Source: Haemonchus contortus
Taxonomy: Eukaryota > Nematoda > Chromadorea > Rhabditida > Trichostrongylidae
Direction: 5' to 3'
Assembly: GCA_000469685.2 (NCBI GenBank)
Contig: LS997567.1
Location: forward strand, 3,269,663 to 3,333,662
Length of the DNA: 64,000 nucleotides
The notes beneath the pieces were generated by a model. The model worked only from the letters and a program-made list of their open reading frames with translations, ran no database searches and was not told the origin of the DNA. The number at the start of each line of letters is the position of its first letter. Position 1 is the first letter of the stretch. The position numbers and the translations under genes are program-made. This document shows, one piece after another, positions 12,101-21,699 of the stretch.

Positions 12101-14935
12101 GTAGAAAATGGAAAAAATAAACCGCTCTCATTTATGAAATTCAGGGTACCTGGAGGATCAACGAGTTTGAACGCCCGAACAAGGATAACGGAATGATGAA
12201 GATGTAAGGGATTTACAAAGTAGGTAATTGCAACAGTACAAGAACGAGATCACTGAGTACATGTTTCCTAATCTAAAAAGATAGCCGATGATAACGAAAC
12301 TTAGTCCGCAAAAACCCTGACTATATTTGAAAGTTCTCAATAAAAATGACAAAATGTTGGAGCCGCGGAAGCTTTGAGTTCAAAAATACAGCATAAATTC
12401 GATTAAGGCTTCACTCTTCACGCTCAATCGTGATTCGGAACACTAAAATCCTAATAGTTTTTTTTGTTTTTGAGAAAAGTGCGTAAAAATACGTACCAAC
12501 TTATGAACATACATGAAGAACCAAGTAAATGAAAGTACGTTAAAAACAGCTTACGTCAAAACACTTGGCCAGGCGACATCGTTGACAGAATCGTCGCGAA
12601 ACAACGTTTATTTCACACTGTTCATTGAACGGACATCGAATCTCTCTTTCCTAAATATCGACATTATGTAAGAATAATAATAAAAGTAATGGTGATATAC
12701 AATGATATCCAAAAACCGATCGAACCAATTACCTTATTGGCATTTCGGCGAAAAAACGCTTTACATGATTCACATGTGATCACGTTAAAGTTGTAGCTGA
12801 ATGCCTTGTCCCCACAAACTCGGCAGATCTAAAAAATAAAAAAGGACTAAGCGATATATTTAATCAATAAATCTGATCTCTGATCTTTGCCAAGCACCTG
12901 ATAAAGAACAGAGCAATGAAACCATGCAAACCTTGTTTGCCGTCCTTTTCTCGCCACCACCACTAGAAGCCGTGTTTGTTCGTTTTCGATTCACCGGCTT
13001 CTCGGCACTTGAGTCGAAACCTGAATCAATATTTTCCAAACCATTCAGAAGAAAATATTCATTCATAGTGCATGCTCATTTACCAGTCATCAACAATCGC
13101 CTGAAGAGCAACGCTCCTGTACAACGCCAGTGTTTCCCATCTAACCGCCCAAAAAAAGCGTGCAAAGTACGTTACTGGCCAGACGCCGTCATAAATTGCG
13201 TCTCGCTCGGTGAAAAGTCCCTGTGTCTACGAGAGATAGAGAGAAAACTTCACTGAGACACACAAACACCCAGCGCATTGATAACCTCTACGTGCTATCA
13301 ATTCATGATAATGGACAACACGACTGATGAAGAGATAGGAAACCAGGTAATCTTTAAAGAGGCGATGATCGCTCCCCGGACCGGTTCATCACACCTCTAC
13401 GGCCGCGCCAATCGACCCAACAACGCGACGGTCACCATCCGCCGATAACGGATCGGTTCCTTTGGTCGATTCCGTAGCAGCGCGATTTACAGGCAGGCCC
13501 ATAAACTCCCACGATCTCCACCTCCCAAAGTCCTCAAAAAGAGATTGGAAGTAGTAATTCAGCTATCCCTCTAGCTAATGTCTTTGGTGACATCTCGGGG
13601 CTTTTGCAAACCTGTACGTGCGTTTAGCGCTGAAGCATGAGCAACGTAGCCAGCAAAGAAAGCTCAGAAAAGCCTATCGAAATTTTGCCAATACAAAAAA
13701 CCCAATTGAAGCTTGTAAACAAAAACAACAGTAACATTAAGTGACTATAAAGATCACCCTGACACCCACAGTACTTCATACATACCCAGAGTACCTGCGC
13801 CCAAAACAAGTTCCATCTACCTACATCACTCAATAGCTGGGTTGCAAATGTTGTGCCGTGTATCAGGCATAAAAAACCTGTTTTTGCAGGCCGATATGAC
13901 GTCAGTGGTACTGCACAGTCTACCAAAATGAACTCTAACTGTTACCCATATCGAAGTTGGAGCTTAAATCGAAATTTCAGCAGGAAAAAGTGACATTCGG
14001 AAGAGATTTCAACTCTAGCCGAGAGGAATAGTAAGTTCCATATGACTTTGACATCCGTTCGACATTCGGTCGAACTGAAAGGAAGAGCCTACACCGTCCA
14101 TACAAGACGATTACTTTACAGTCGATAGATCCACAAACTGGCACCATCACAGCTACTTCTCTACCCAGCTCACGATTCGGCGAGAACTTCCCTTTCACCC
14201 CCTCAAGATCAAACCTCGTGAATAAGTGGGGTATACTGCCAGAAAGCTCCCCGTTTCAGCAAAACCTTTTGCACGGGATACGTACAGTAACCGGTAGCGC
14301 TAACACTTGGCGAGCAAAAATAACTGTTGCCGAAAATAGATTTCCTTCTTCATTGGGAGAGATACGATACGACACGGGACGACCGAAAGCGTATCGTGTG
14401 ATCGAGCGCTGTTCTCAAGACCAACAGCGTGTGAAAAAAAAAACTTGAGACACTTGCTGGCATCGAAACCCCGAGCATTCGAGCAGAAAACTTTTGAAAA
14501 TCTTTCTATTTCAACTACAGAATGAGAACATAGGCCAAAACTGACAATAAGTCACCCCACCAATCGAAATGAAAGAAATATGACAGTAAGACGGCTAGTG
14601 ATGGCGTTTTTGGGTGACCTATAGGACACGCTTTCGGCTACCAAAATGATACAAACAATAAAAACAAAATATTGTTAAAGTAATAAAAGGCGTAACAGCA
14701 AGAAAATACATTAAAATGTCTAACCGGGAGATGTAGATCGACCGGGAGGAGAAATACCAAGACCAACGGGCGGCGAATGAGGATTCGAGTCGCTTCCGTT
14801 CAGATATCTTATCCCCTCCGAGATTCCTGTAACAAAGTTATTATCATTGTAAACATTGGAACCACACAACTTGATGAATACAGTTCTGATAGAAGAATCG
14901 ATCAAAATCGCATCGATAGGGCATTGAGAATCCAT
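3150..14935 (-). CDS. nhr-48: Nuclear hormone receptor, NHR-48/DAF-12/NHR-8 group (19-exon gene)
   Basis: This is a ligand-regulated zinc-finger transcription factor acting in the nucleus. Exons in coding order are 14935-14725, 13020-12932, 12828-12733, 12650-12555, 11794-11511, 11421-11357, 10981-10868, 10762-10647, 10530-10432, 9639-9505, 9405-9307, 8670-8578, 8089-8006, 7952-7874, 7141-7039, 6823-6690, 5133-5016, 4917-4765 and 3318-3150. They sum to 2337 nt, so 778 residues and a stop, with every junction in phase. The two-finger DNA-binding domain is at about residues 101-164, a long Ser/Pro/Ala/Gln linker follows, and the ligand-binding domain runs from about 554 to 778, ending in an AF-2-like LLHEFLE. 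The DBD and its extension ([18 protein letters not shown]) look closest to my recollection of C. elegans NHR-48, with DAF-12 and NHR-8 as alternatives. The start Met is uncertain: an acceptor-like TTACAG at 14827 and a second in-frame ATG at 13066 allow other 5' ends. Confidence 0.85.
3416..3668 (+). mobile_element. Mutator-like MITE, copy 1 (253 bp)
   Basis: The element starts GGGAGACGGG and ends CCACACCC. Perfect 9-bp direct repeats ATCTACAGC flank it at 3407-3415 and 3669-3677. An inverted motif (here CAGTAGGAACG against CGTTCCTACTG) lies about 8 bp inside each end. It is inserted in the last intron of the receptor gene. It resembles the copies at 5939, 44619 and 46742. A 9-bp duplication and lack of a transposase suggest a non-autonomous Mutator-like element; this superfamily call is inference. 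Confidence 0.85.
4632..4738 (+). repeat. SINE 3' part in the last receptor intron
   Basis: This is the 3' portion of the window's tRNA-derived SINE family: a CACCGCAAGTCATTGT segment, then GAATGCGGGGCGC, then ATCAACGCC. It lies about 25 bp beyond the donor of receptor exon 18 (4764). No tRNA-like head is present, so it is a 5'-truncated copy. Confidence 0.7.
5352..5591. mobile_element. piggyBac-type MITE (240 bp)
   Basis: Both ends abut TTAA (5348-5351 and 5592-5595), the target duplicated by piggyBac transposases. The terminal inverted repeats begin CCCTTTGACGACAA on each side, and CCCTTT is a common piggyBac end. The 16-bp self-palindrome CACCCACCGGTGGGTG occurs twice inside (5369-5384 and 5504-5519). 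There is no transposase frame. It lies in the receptor intron between exons 6690 and 5133. Confidence 0.85.
5939..6191 (-). mobile_element. Mutator-like MITE, copy 2 (253 bp)
   Basis: This copy is reversed relative to copy 1. Direct repeats GGTAGCCGC flank it at 5930-5938 and 6192-6200. The interior shares the GCCGCACGCGGCTGTCGCG block and the GACGCGAC block with the other copies. It sits in the same receptor intron as the piggyBac-type MITE. The 160-codon minus-strand open frame across it is a by-product of repeat sequence. Confidence 0.85.
7262..7390. repeat. tRNA-like repeat in a receptor intron
   Basis: The plus strand contains a D-arm-like GTGTAAGGGATAAAAGCAC and ends with a TCCGAGG acceptor-like end. 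The minus strand of the same unit contains GCGGGTTCGAACCCC, a near-perfect RNA polymerase III B box, and also ends TCCGAGG. The unit is bounded by CCTCGGA and TCCGAGG. It resembles the 72-nt tRNA-like unit at 45355. It is probably a tRNA-derived SINE or a rearranged tRNA pseudogene; no complete tRNA can be folded from it. Confidence 0.55.
9307..9405 (-). other. nhr-48: Cysteine-rich linker exon of the receptor
   Basis: This 99-nt exon is in phase 0 at both ends, with a TTTTTTCAG acceptor and a GTGGGT donor. It carries [15 protein letters not shown], five cysteines within 15 residues, in an otherwise low-complexity Ser/Pro/Ala/Gln linker. It lies between the two conserved domains and is not part of either. 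The Cys spacing differs from nuclear-receptor zinc fingers, so a small metal-binding or disulphide knot is possible. Confidence 0.75.
12555..12828 (-). other. nhr-48: DNA-binding domain exons of the nuclear receptor
   Basis: Exon 12828-12733 encodes the first zinc finger: CRVCGDK, then YNFNVIT, then [10 protein letters not shown]. Its four cysteines fit C-x2-C-x13-C-x2-C, and the P-box region reads CESCKA. That P-box is typical of DAF-12, NHR-8, NHR-48 and Drosophila DHR96. Exon 12650-12555 encodes the second finger, C-x5-C-x9-C-x2-C, ending CQRCRLAKC. Both exons are exactly 96 nt and in phase 0, with ATTTAG or TTTTTAG acceptors and GTAATT or GTAAGC donors. The next exon (11794-11511) continues with the basic C-terminal extension. 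All eight zinc ligands are present, so the domain should be functional. Confidence 0.93.
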
Positions 14936-15517
14936 CAGACTGCTGTATTAGTAGCAAAAAACCCGTGCCTTGCCTTACCTTGATTGATTAAGAAAGAACA
15001 TTATTATGACTACAGGACGAGTTGCCCAGTTCTTATACAAGTATAAGAACAACGGAATGTTCAGATGATGAAGAGCAAACTAGTGCGAGTACGTCTTTGA
15101 AAATCCTAGATGTGTTGCGAAAGCCTGATAATGAGACATGCTAAAAACTTGAAATCAGACAGGAGAAAAATTACGGTATGGCGCCGATTAAGCCGACTAT
15201 AAACCACAATCAGAAAGGATAGGAATCACAGTGCAGAAATCTCACAAATCTTGGAAATCAAACGGGAGGGGGTGGAACTCTCGTTTCAAAAGGACTAGCG
15301 ACGCAGCTTCGCAGTGCATTATTGCGCAGAATGGTAAGAGCTTTTAGTACCAATTTTAGCCCCTAATTTCGAAACCTCGTATCAAAAATTAGGTCCCAAC
15401 GAGTGTCCTGGGATGCCCACTTCCAATGAGCGCAACAGTAATTCTTACGGGGTTACAGTAGCATAACCTACATAGGGATGGCATACCTTCCAATGTACAA
15501 GACTTCAAAAAACCAAA
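14936..15517 (-). other. Interval between the small gene and the receptor gene
   Basis: No exon is supported here. A TACTAATACAG acceptor-like site at 14943-14953 (minus strand) lies seven bases before the receptor ATG. It could serve cis-splicing from a distant non-coding exon or spliced-leader trans-splicing. No clear AATAAA was seen after the upstream stop. Confidence 0.4.
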
Positions 15518-18500
15518 TCAATCAGGTAGGACCAAGTCTTGAACTGACCGAAGCTCATCGTCTAAGTGAGTTCTTCGGTATAACTGCTCTCGTTGGGCGT
15601 CGGTATCCGCTCCGATTCGTCCAGCTTTGACGACGTCTTCGCAATATTTACACAGCTCAGACAGAATCGATGAGCTGACGTCGTATGAATAGCAAAGCGT
15701 GGCAAAGCGTACAGATCCGTCTTAACTGAAAAAGAATAAAAACAAATACTAATGAATGAATAGGCATCGTATGAATAATGTCTGAATAAGACACTTTGGA
15801 ACGTTAGTGCGCTCGAGAAGAAATTCTACATGTTATAATCATCACAATATCACGCATAGCACAGTGCCGTACTATGGCGTAAACTGAAATTACGCTTCGA
15901 TGAGAACACTAAGATGATGGATGAGAATCTGGGGATAAGGTTACCCTGAGAAATGCTCAAAGTATAGGATGCACAAAATAAAATAAATTTGAAATAGCGC
16001 CAAAAGCAATTCAAAATCAATTGAAAAAATCAGCTAAGGGCCACCTCTAACACCAACGACCATCAAGCAATAGAGAATCAGAAGAAAAATGTTTTTGAAT
16101 TTGATACTTAAAAGGATAACCGCTAAAAAACACTAAAAATTTCTATGGATCATCTTTGGGGCAAGTCTCGCCCAAAGTATGGAGTACCAATCTTCGAGCC
16201 AGTTGAAATTTTGGCTCCCAACTTCTTTTCTAGGTAGAACCAAGTATCAAAGTATCACATCATATCTTTTCTAGGTAGTGCCAAGTATCAAAGTATCACA
16301 CCATAAATAATAATTGAAAATTGTTAAAACACAGCCGAGAAAGTGACAAGCATGACCGCTACGTTTGTAGCAACCAGTCACCTGAACTAAACTCAAACCT
16401 GTATTCCGTAAATGAGTAAATCCTTAGTCAAACTGTGGGATTTATGAACAAGTTTGTTTAAAAGATAGCTTCAATGAAATCAGTAAAAATGTAAGACGAC
16501 AAGCCTTCCGCGGAAGCAGAATGAATACAGCCCAAGAGGTTGCAACCCCTTTCTGAGTATGGTCAAGGAATTAGGAATTATGAAGGCATATTCAATCCTG
16601 AAGTGGCTTCTATCAAAACGGATCACCTCCTAGACAGGTATAAGGCATTTATTAAAAATGGAAAGCCTACTTAAAATGTTTTTTTTAAGAAAAGCAGGGG
16701 TAATATTAAGTCGAGTCCCATCAACTGTGTTAGTATATAATGCTTAAATGACAATACAACCACATTTACAATCAGAAAAATAAAGTTTAGAAGAAAGCGA
16801 CAGGTAAGAGTACTCCCATAGTTGCCTATCTTTCCTATAGATCATCCCCGAAAAGGAATATGAAAATACATCAGCACTACTCTTTCAACATTGTGGACGA
16901 GTTTCGCGTACATCCACAGAGATGTGGACAGGATCAAAAGAGATCAAAAAGTCAAATGTGATTGATCGACCGCAACATTTGGCGAAAGGCCAAAATCAAA
17001 ATCGATACTCCAACAAGGGAATAAGACACAATTATGCCTAGTCTTCAGCCTCATCTGAAAGGTTTGCTGCCATTCTAAAGCAACCTGATAATATGAAAAT
17101 GATTCCCAAATCAATTATCAGAGGTCATCGATCCACATTATCTTCTACAATCAACTACAGAATAAAAAATCTAGGCACAAATCCACAAATCAAGACTTAG
17201 ATACAATATAATTACTGTCAGTAGGAGATACGAAAAATCCTTATAGAATACCTGATGAGGCACCATCTCCATCAATTCCCTAGCTTCAATAAGAGGGAAA
17301 ATAATACCAACAAAAAAGTTGTAGTAGTAACCAATGATAGTATGATTTAAATGATGATATCCCTTAGAAAGCAAAACAGCTAGAATACGTGAACTCGTCT
17401 AGACCTCTGCTCATCTAAGTCGATCTCTTGTTGCCCTGGTACCGAATTCTATCCAAAAATTACGTAAAATTATTTTAATTCACTGGTTGAGGATGATTTT
17501 GCGATTCTCCTGATACAGTAATTTTCAAAAACTTCGTCTGAACATTAAAAAACAAACATACGAGTAATTCCTGGTCATTCCAGATGGTGTAAATAAAGAT
17601 AGGGCAACAGATTGCGATCAAGATCAAGGTCGTGCAAAGAAAGAAAGCCAAGTGACAACATGATATCATTTTTATTTACTAGGGAACTTCGTTCCAACGA
17701 GTTTCGAAAAGAATTTCAGTTCCAATGTGAGTGTTTGATTTTGGGCAAACAACTCAAGAAAACAGCGGCAGACAATACAAAATTCCACACCAAACATGTA
17801 ACCACGCCCATTCTCCGTCCGTTTCAAAAAGCCTGAATGGTATTGCAAAAGGGAAAATGTTGTTGTTGCACCCAGCCCCGTCCCACCCTTCGCTACCCCC
17901 TAAGACCAGCCCCATCTCCGTCCGTCCGTCTGTACGTCCAATGAGGTCATCACGGGGTCGGACACTCTCATCACCTACACACCCCCGTTACAACTCCTCG
18001 CTCTAGCGAAATATACGCGTAGTGAAACAAACGGCATGGAATCGATCAATAAAACGACTGCTGGCAGTCTGCCAACGCGAATTCACGTGAAAAAGAAACC
18101 GACTGAAACGCAAACAAATGTTAAGCAAAGCAAATAGATGGCATATACGCGCCTAGGGATCAATAAATGGGGGATTCATTCCGAGGGTCCTTCCTTGACT
18201 TGATAAAATAACTGCAGTAATATCAAATTCTAGCAAAACATAAAGCAAATTCAACCGGAAAAGTCGATAAATCGAAAGAAAAACGGGGTTCTGGGGAACC
18301 CAGCAAAGCACACACTACTAAAAAAGTAATACCGTACCGATCTAAAGAATGCTGCGGAAAAACACGAGTTTTCAGCTAGCTTTTGCATTGTAGTACCTAT
18401 GAGAAAACACAAAACAAAAACGAACGAGGAAAAACAGCTAAAATTGACAAACTAAAAATATGAAATTTTGCAAATTACAAATCCATAAAATGTTACCAAA

Positions 18501-18703
18501 ACTGATATATGTGAATGTTTAGGTGGTAGGAAATAACTATTAAGAGATCAAACAACTTGTTGTTTCCATAAACACAATCACAAGATAGCAAATAAATGAA
18601 GAGCGACCGGATTTTCTAGCCGAACATTGAGTTGATGAGGGTGAGCGCGACCGCGACGCGACCGCATCGCGTCCTTGACAAGTCGTTTGGATCGGGTTCT
18701 CAT
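15518..18703 (-). CDS. Small unrecognised gene (about 135 aa, five exons)
   Basis: Exons in coding order are 18703-18626, 17448-17405, 17279-17252, 17084-17030 and 15720-15518. All junctions are in phase and the sum is 408 nt including a TGA stop. The start ATG (context CAAATGAG) lies 25 nt after an acceptor-like CTTTTAG at 18729, which could be a trans-splice site. The N-terminus is strongly basic (RTRSKRLVKDAMRSRRGR). The middle is helical and charged (DLDEQRELMEMVPHQ), and the long last exon is helical with four Cys and ends LRSVQDLVLPD. No domain was recognised. A small coiled-coil or complex-subunit protein is possible, but that is a guess. The weakest points are the GTCTAG donor at 17404 and the AAG acceptor at 15721. 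The receptor gene starts about 580 bp downstream on the same strand. Confidence 0.55.
16215..16308. repeat. Short direct duplication, about 42 bp x 2
   Basis: Two adjacent copies of a unit with CTTTTCTAGGTAG, then CCAAGTATCAAAG, then TATCACA. They differ at a few positions. The unit lies in an intron of the small minus-strand gene. Confidence 0.7.
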
Positions 18704-18729
18704 TTGCGTAAGACGCTACGGTCTGTTTC

Positions 18730-20381
18730 TAAAAGTGCATAATGACGGCATTCAATAAAGCTTCTTTATCAGCTATTACTCGTACTTTCCATAGTAATAG
18801 GTGTTAGTTAATTGATGAATTCAGCTAAAGGCCTATAGGGCATTCATGGGAATCGGTTTCAAAGAATCAGTTCGCTGTGTTTGTAAAACTAAGTAATTGG
18901 CCTAGCTCAGAATTTACCAGTTCATTTCTATACCAGTAAAGGTTTACTGCTGAAAAACTGTTGAAGAACGGTGGGGCATTAATGGTGGCTCATAGACTCA
19001 TAAGTCATTGCTGTGTAATAGAACTAGCACGGTCAACACTACTTGAGAGTCTTTAAAGATTAATTGTTCTTAAAGTACTGGTATACTGGTAGTTCTGTTT
19101 TGATACGGAATAAAACGCCTGGCGTCAATCAATTTCCGTGCCGGATGCGCCACGCATTCGACTTCTACTGAGAGTAGCTGTTGTGTTGAATGGGTATTTT
19201 GGCTCCGTAATGAAGCGACGAACCTATATATAAATTGTGTCCCCACCCCTTCAAATGGCTAAAATACCTATGAAGCTATTCAAGGCCTGTAGATGGTTCG
19301 CTCTGCAACCCCAGGACAAACTAAAAGGTTATAGACTGGGAAGAGTCCAGGTTGAAGGATCTATAGGTAGGTGTGTAGTGTAGCGACGCCATCGACTATT
19401 GCGCTATCTAAGATTACTAGTACGGGTAGGGTCAAAAATCAGTGAAGAAATTTACTTGGTTTGGGCCCACTGGCTTCCTCTCCAGCCTTTGTCATCTCTA
19501 TATTTGAAAGGGGGTCACGAATATACTGCTCTTATATGGTCCCTGGGGTGCACCACATATTCGAGTTCTGCTGAAAGGTTGATGGATTCAATGTTGTGTT
19601 TAAGAAGTAAATAAATGGTAAATATGTAGTAAAGAGCGAATTGGCATCTTCTCGATGAAGACTGAGGGTTAGCTTGAATCAGCTCAAAGGAATGTGTTGG
19701 CGTTTGGGATTAGCCCTCATAAACTAGGGCTCAATTTTTCAAAAATATCACTTGTAACTATGAACCAGCCCAGAATAATACTAATAAATATTTGTTGGGA
19801 ACTATTCATCGATTCACGTATTCAATGAAATAATTAATTCTGCTCGACATCCAAAAATCCGTTACGAATAAGCCATGCACTTGCTCGTCACACAGAATTG
19901 TTGATGCATTTGAGCCCGTGCCACATCTGCACAAAGGTTTACTTAAATTAGTCCGGAGAGTATCTGGAGATGCCTCATTTCCTCATACAATCTATCAGAA
20001 AATGATTGGCTATGGAGTGAGACCGTAAAGATTTTTTTCCTGAGTAGGATTCGATATACGACCTGGTAGGTGGTAACGGAGCGTTTGCCACTGCATCGTC
20101 CATGCTCTTACGATAAATTCTCCTAATATGGAGATATTATGACGGCTCGAAAAAAATCTCATCTATGTACTTTTCACAGTACCTGTACGATCTTCCCTGG
20201 TCTTGAAGAAAAAAGTTGAAAATATTAAAAGTTAAAAAAAAATAATCAAAAAATTGAAATAGAGAAATAGAAAGAGAACGGAAATAGCCTACTAAAAGTT
20301 ATCGTATTTAGAAAAGATACCGAAGGAATCAATTTATTTACGACGACAGTTGATTGAATTGAAATTTTGTGAAAAAAGCCA
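18730..20381. other. No gene seen; old SINE fragment near 19130
   Basis: A minus-strand fragment of the SINE tail lies at about 19120-19180 (GCGCCACGCATTCGACTTCTACT). Otherwise no exon was found. The GC-rich start of the small gene lies just below this interval. Confidence 0.4.
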
Positions 20382-20873
20382 GGTGAAAATGTAGTTGGGA
20401 GGGGCCACGCGGCGGCGCGACACTTTCCTCGTCTGGCGCTCTCCACAGCGAGATAGTAGTGGGCCTGAATCTGGGAAGGAATGGTGAGGTTGTACTGATA
20501 TGTTTCGTGATTTAGAACAAACTAACTGTTGACGCGTGTTGATATGCTTGCATATGATAGATACTCTTCTTCTGAGCCGATAAAACCTATTTTTAAGAAG
20601 GGGAGGGGCTCCGGGGTGGGTGAGATGGTTATCTCGTTCAAAAAGCTGGGATGAGATAAAAGTTGAACGTCCAATTGGCTCACCCACCCCGGAGCCCCTC
20701 CCCTTCCTAAAATTAGGTGAAAATACACAGCTACAACATAAAAAAGCTATGAAACGTCCCTAAATACCATTAAGGGCTCGCCTACCCTTCCTTGTTTACT
20801 ATCTCGCCGCGGAGAGCGCCAGACGAGGAAAGTGCCGCGCCGCCGCGTGGCCCCCCCCAACTACATTTTCACC
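20382..20873. mobile_element. Foldback DNA element, 492 bp, 77-bp inverted ends
   Basis: The arms at 20382-20458 and 20797-20873 are nearly identical inverted repeats starting GGTGAAAATGTAGTTGG. A second nested inverted repeat lies at about 20594-20617 and 20681-20704 (GGGGAGGGGCTCCGGGGTGG). The element is flanked by the 8-bp direct repeat AAAAGCCA (20374-20381 and 20874-20881). There is no transposase frame. An 8-bp duplication fits hAT-type or foldback insertion, but the termini do not look like classical hAT ends. Confidence 0.85.
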
Positions 20874-20881
20874 AAAAGCCA

Positions 20882-21449
20882 AATTAGCAAAGAAAGAGGG
20901 AATTAAGGACACAGCCTACAAACGGTTGCACTCAAGTCACGGGTGGGGGTCTGCCCAGGGTACGATCCGGCCTCCCGTCGTCATTGACCAAACATCAGGG
21001 TCGTTGATTGTGGGGAAGGTATCGAAGATCAGCTGAACCAAACATGTCATGTGACTTGGTCCGATAATCGTTAGACAACAGCTATCACTCAACGACCGGA
21101 ATCTCCCACACACGAGACGACTAGCACATGCAAAACCACAACAACCACCCAAACAATGTATCAAAACGGGCGAACAGAGAAATCTTCACGGCACGGCGTA
21201 CACACCCACCTAATTTACGTCACCTACTGGTAACTAACTGATAACTATGGCGCCTGCACGGGGAGAAATGCAGAAGTACTCAAGAAAGCCAGTGAAACTC
21301 GGTGGCAGTAGGTCCCTCTCGGGGTAGGGGAAGTGGGTGACTATACCTATAATGAATTGGAGTGGTTAATCAGTCTGTGAACACTCGCTTCGCTCTGATA
21401 GATAAGTGAAAAGTAAAGAACGGACTCTTCGCTTTGATTAAAGTCGTTT
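20882..21449. other. No gene seen
   Basis: Moderately GC-rich unique sequence. The short minus-strand open frame at 20937-21164 has no recognisable motif and no convincing splice context. Confidence 0.35.
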
Positions 21450-21620
21450 TTGTCATGCGCCCCGCACTCGACTTCCATTCAGAGCCGAAATGGCGTTTGA
21501 AAGTTTATGGAGCCTATACAATGACCTGAGTTGGCTAGCCGATGTACATATCAGTGTTTTTACCCTCCTAGATGAGTTTGGTGCCAATCGAGGGACCCTG
21601 GGAACGGATGGCTCTGTTGG
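21450..21620 (-). repeat. SINE copy lacking its tRNA head
   Basis: Minus-strand copy of the SINE family. It shows the conserved segments CCGATGTACA, AGTGTTTTTACCCTCCTAGA and TTGGTGCCAAT (written on the plus strand), and the GCGCCCCGCACTCGACTTCC tail. The RNA polymerase III promoter part is missing. Confidence 0.75.
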
Positions 21621-21699
21621 TCTGAACGGACTTCGATCCAGAACTTGGTCTCCTGCACCAAATTCGAGAGGGTAGAGCTCTTTGGAGTTATTAGAGGAC

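Noticed and set aside
16981..17084. Extended open frame beyond 17030
   Set aside because: The frame stays open past the donor, but splicing at GTGTCT (17029) gives phase 1 and joins the final exon in frame; the extension has no further support.
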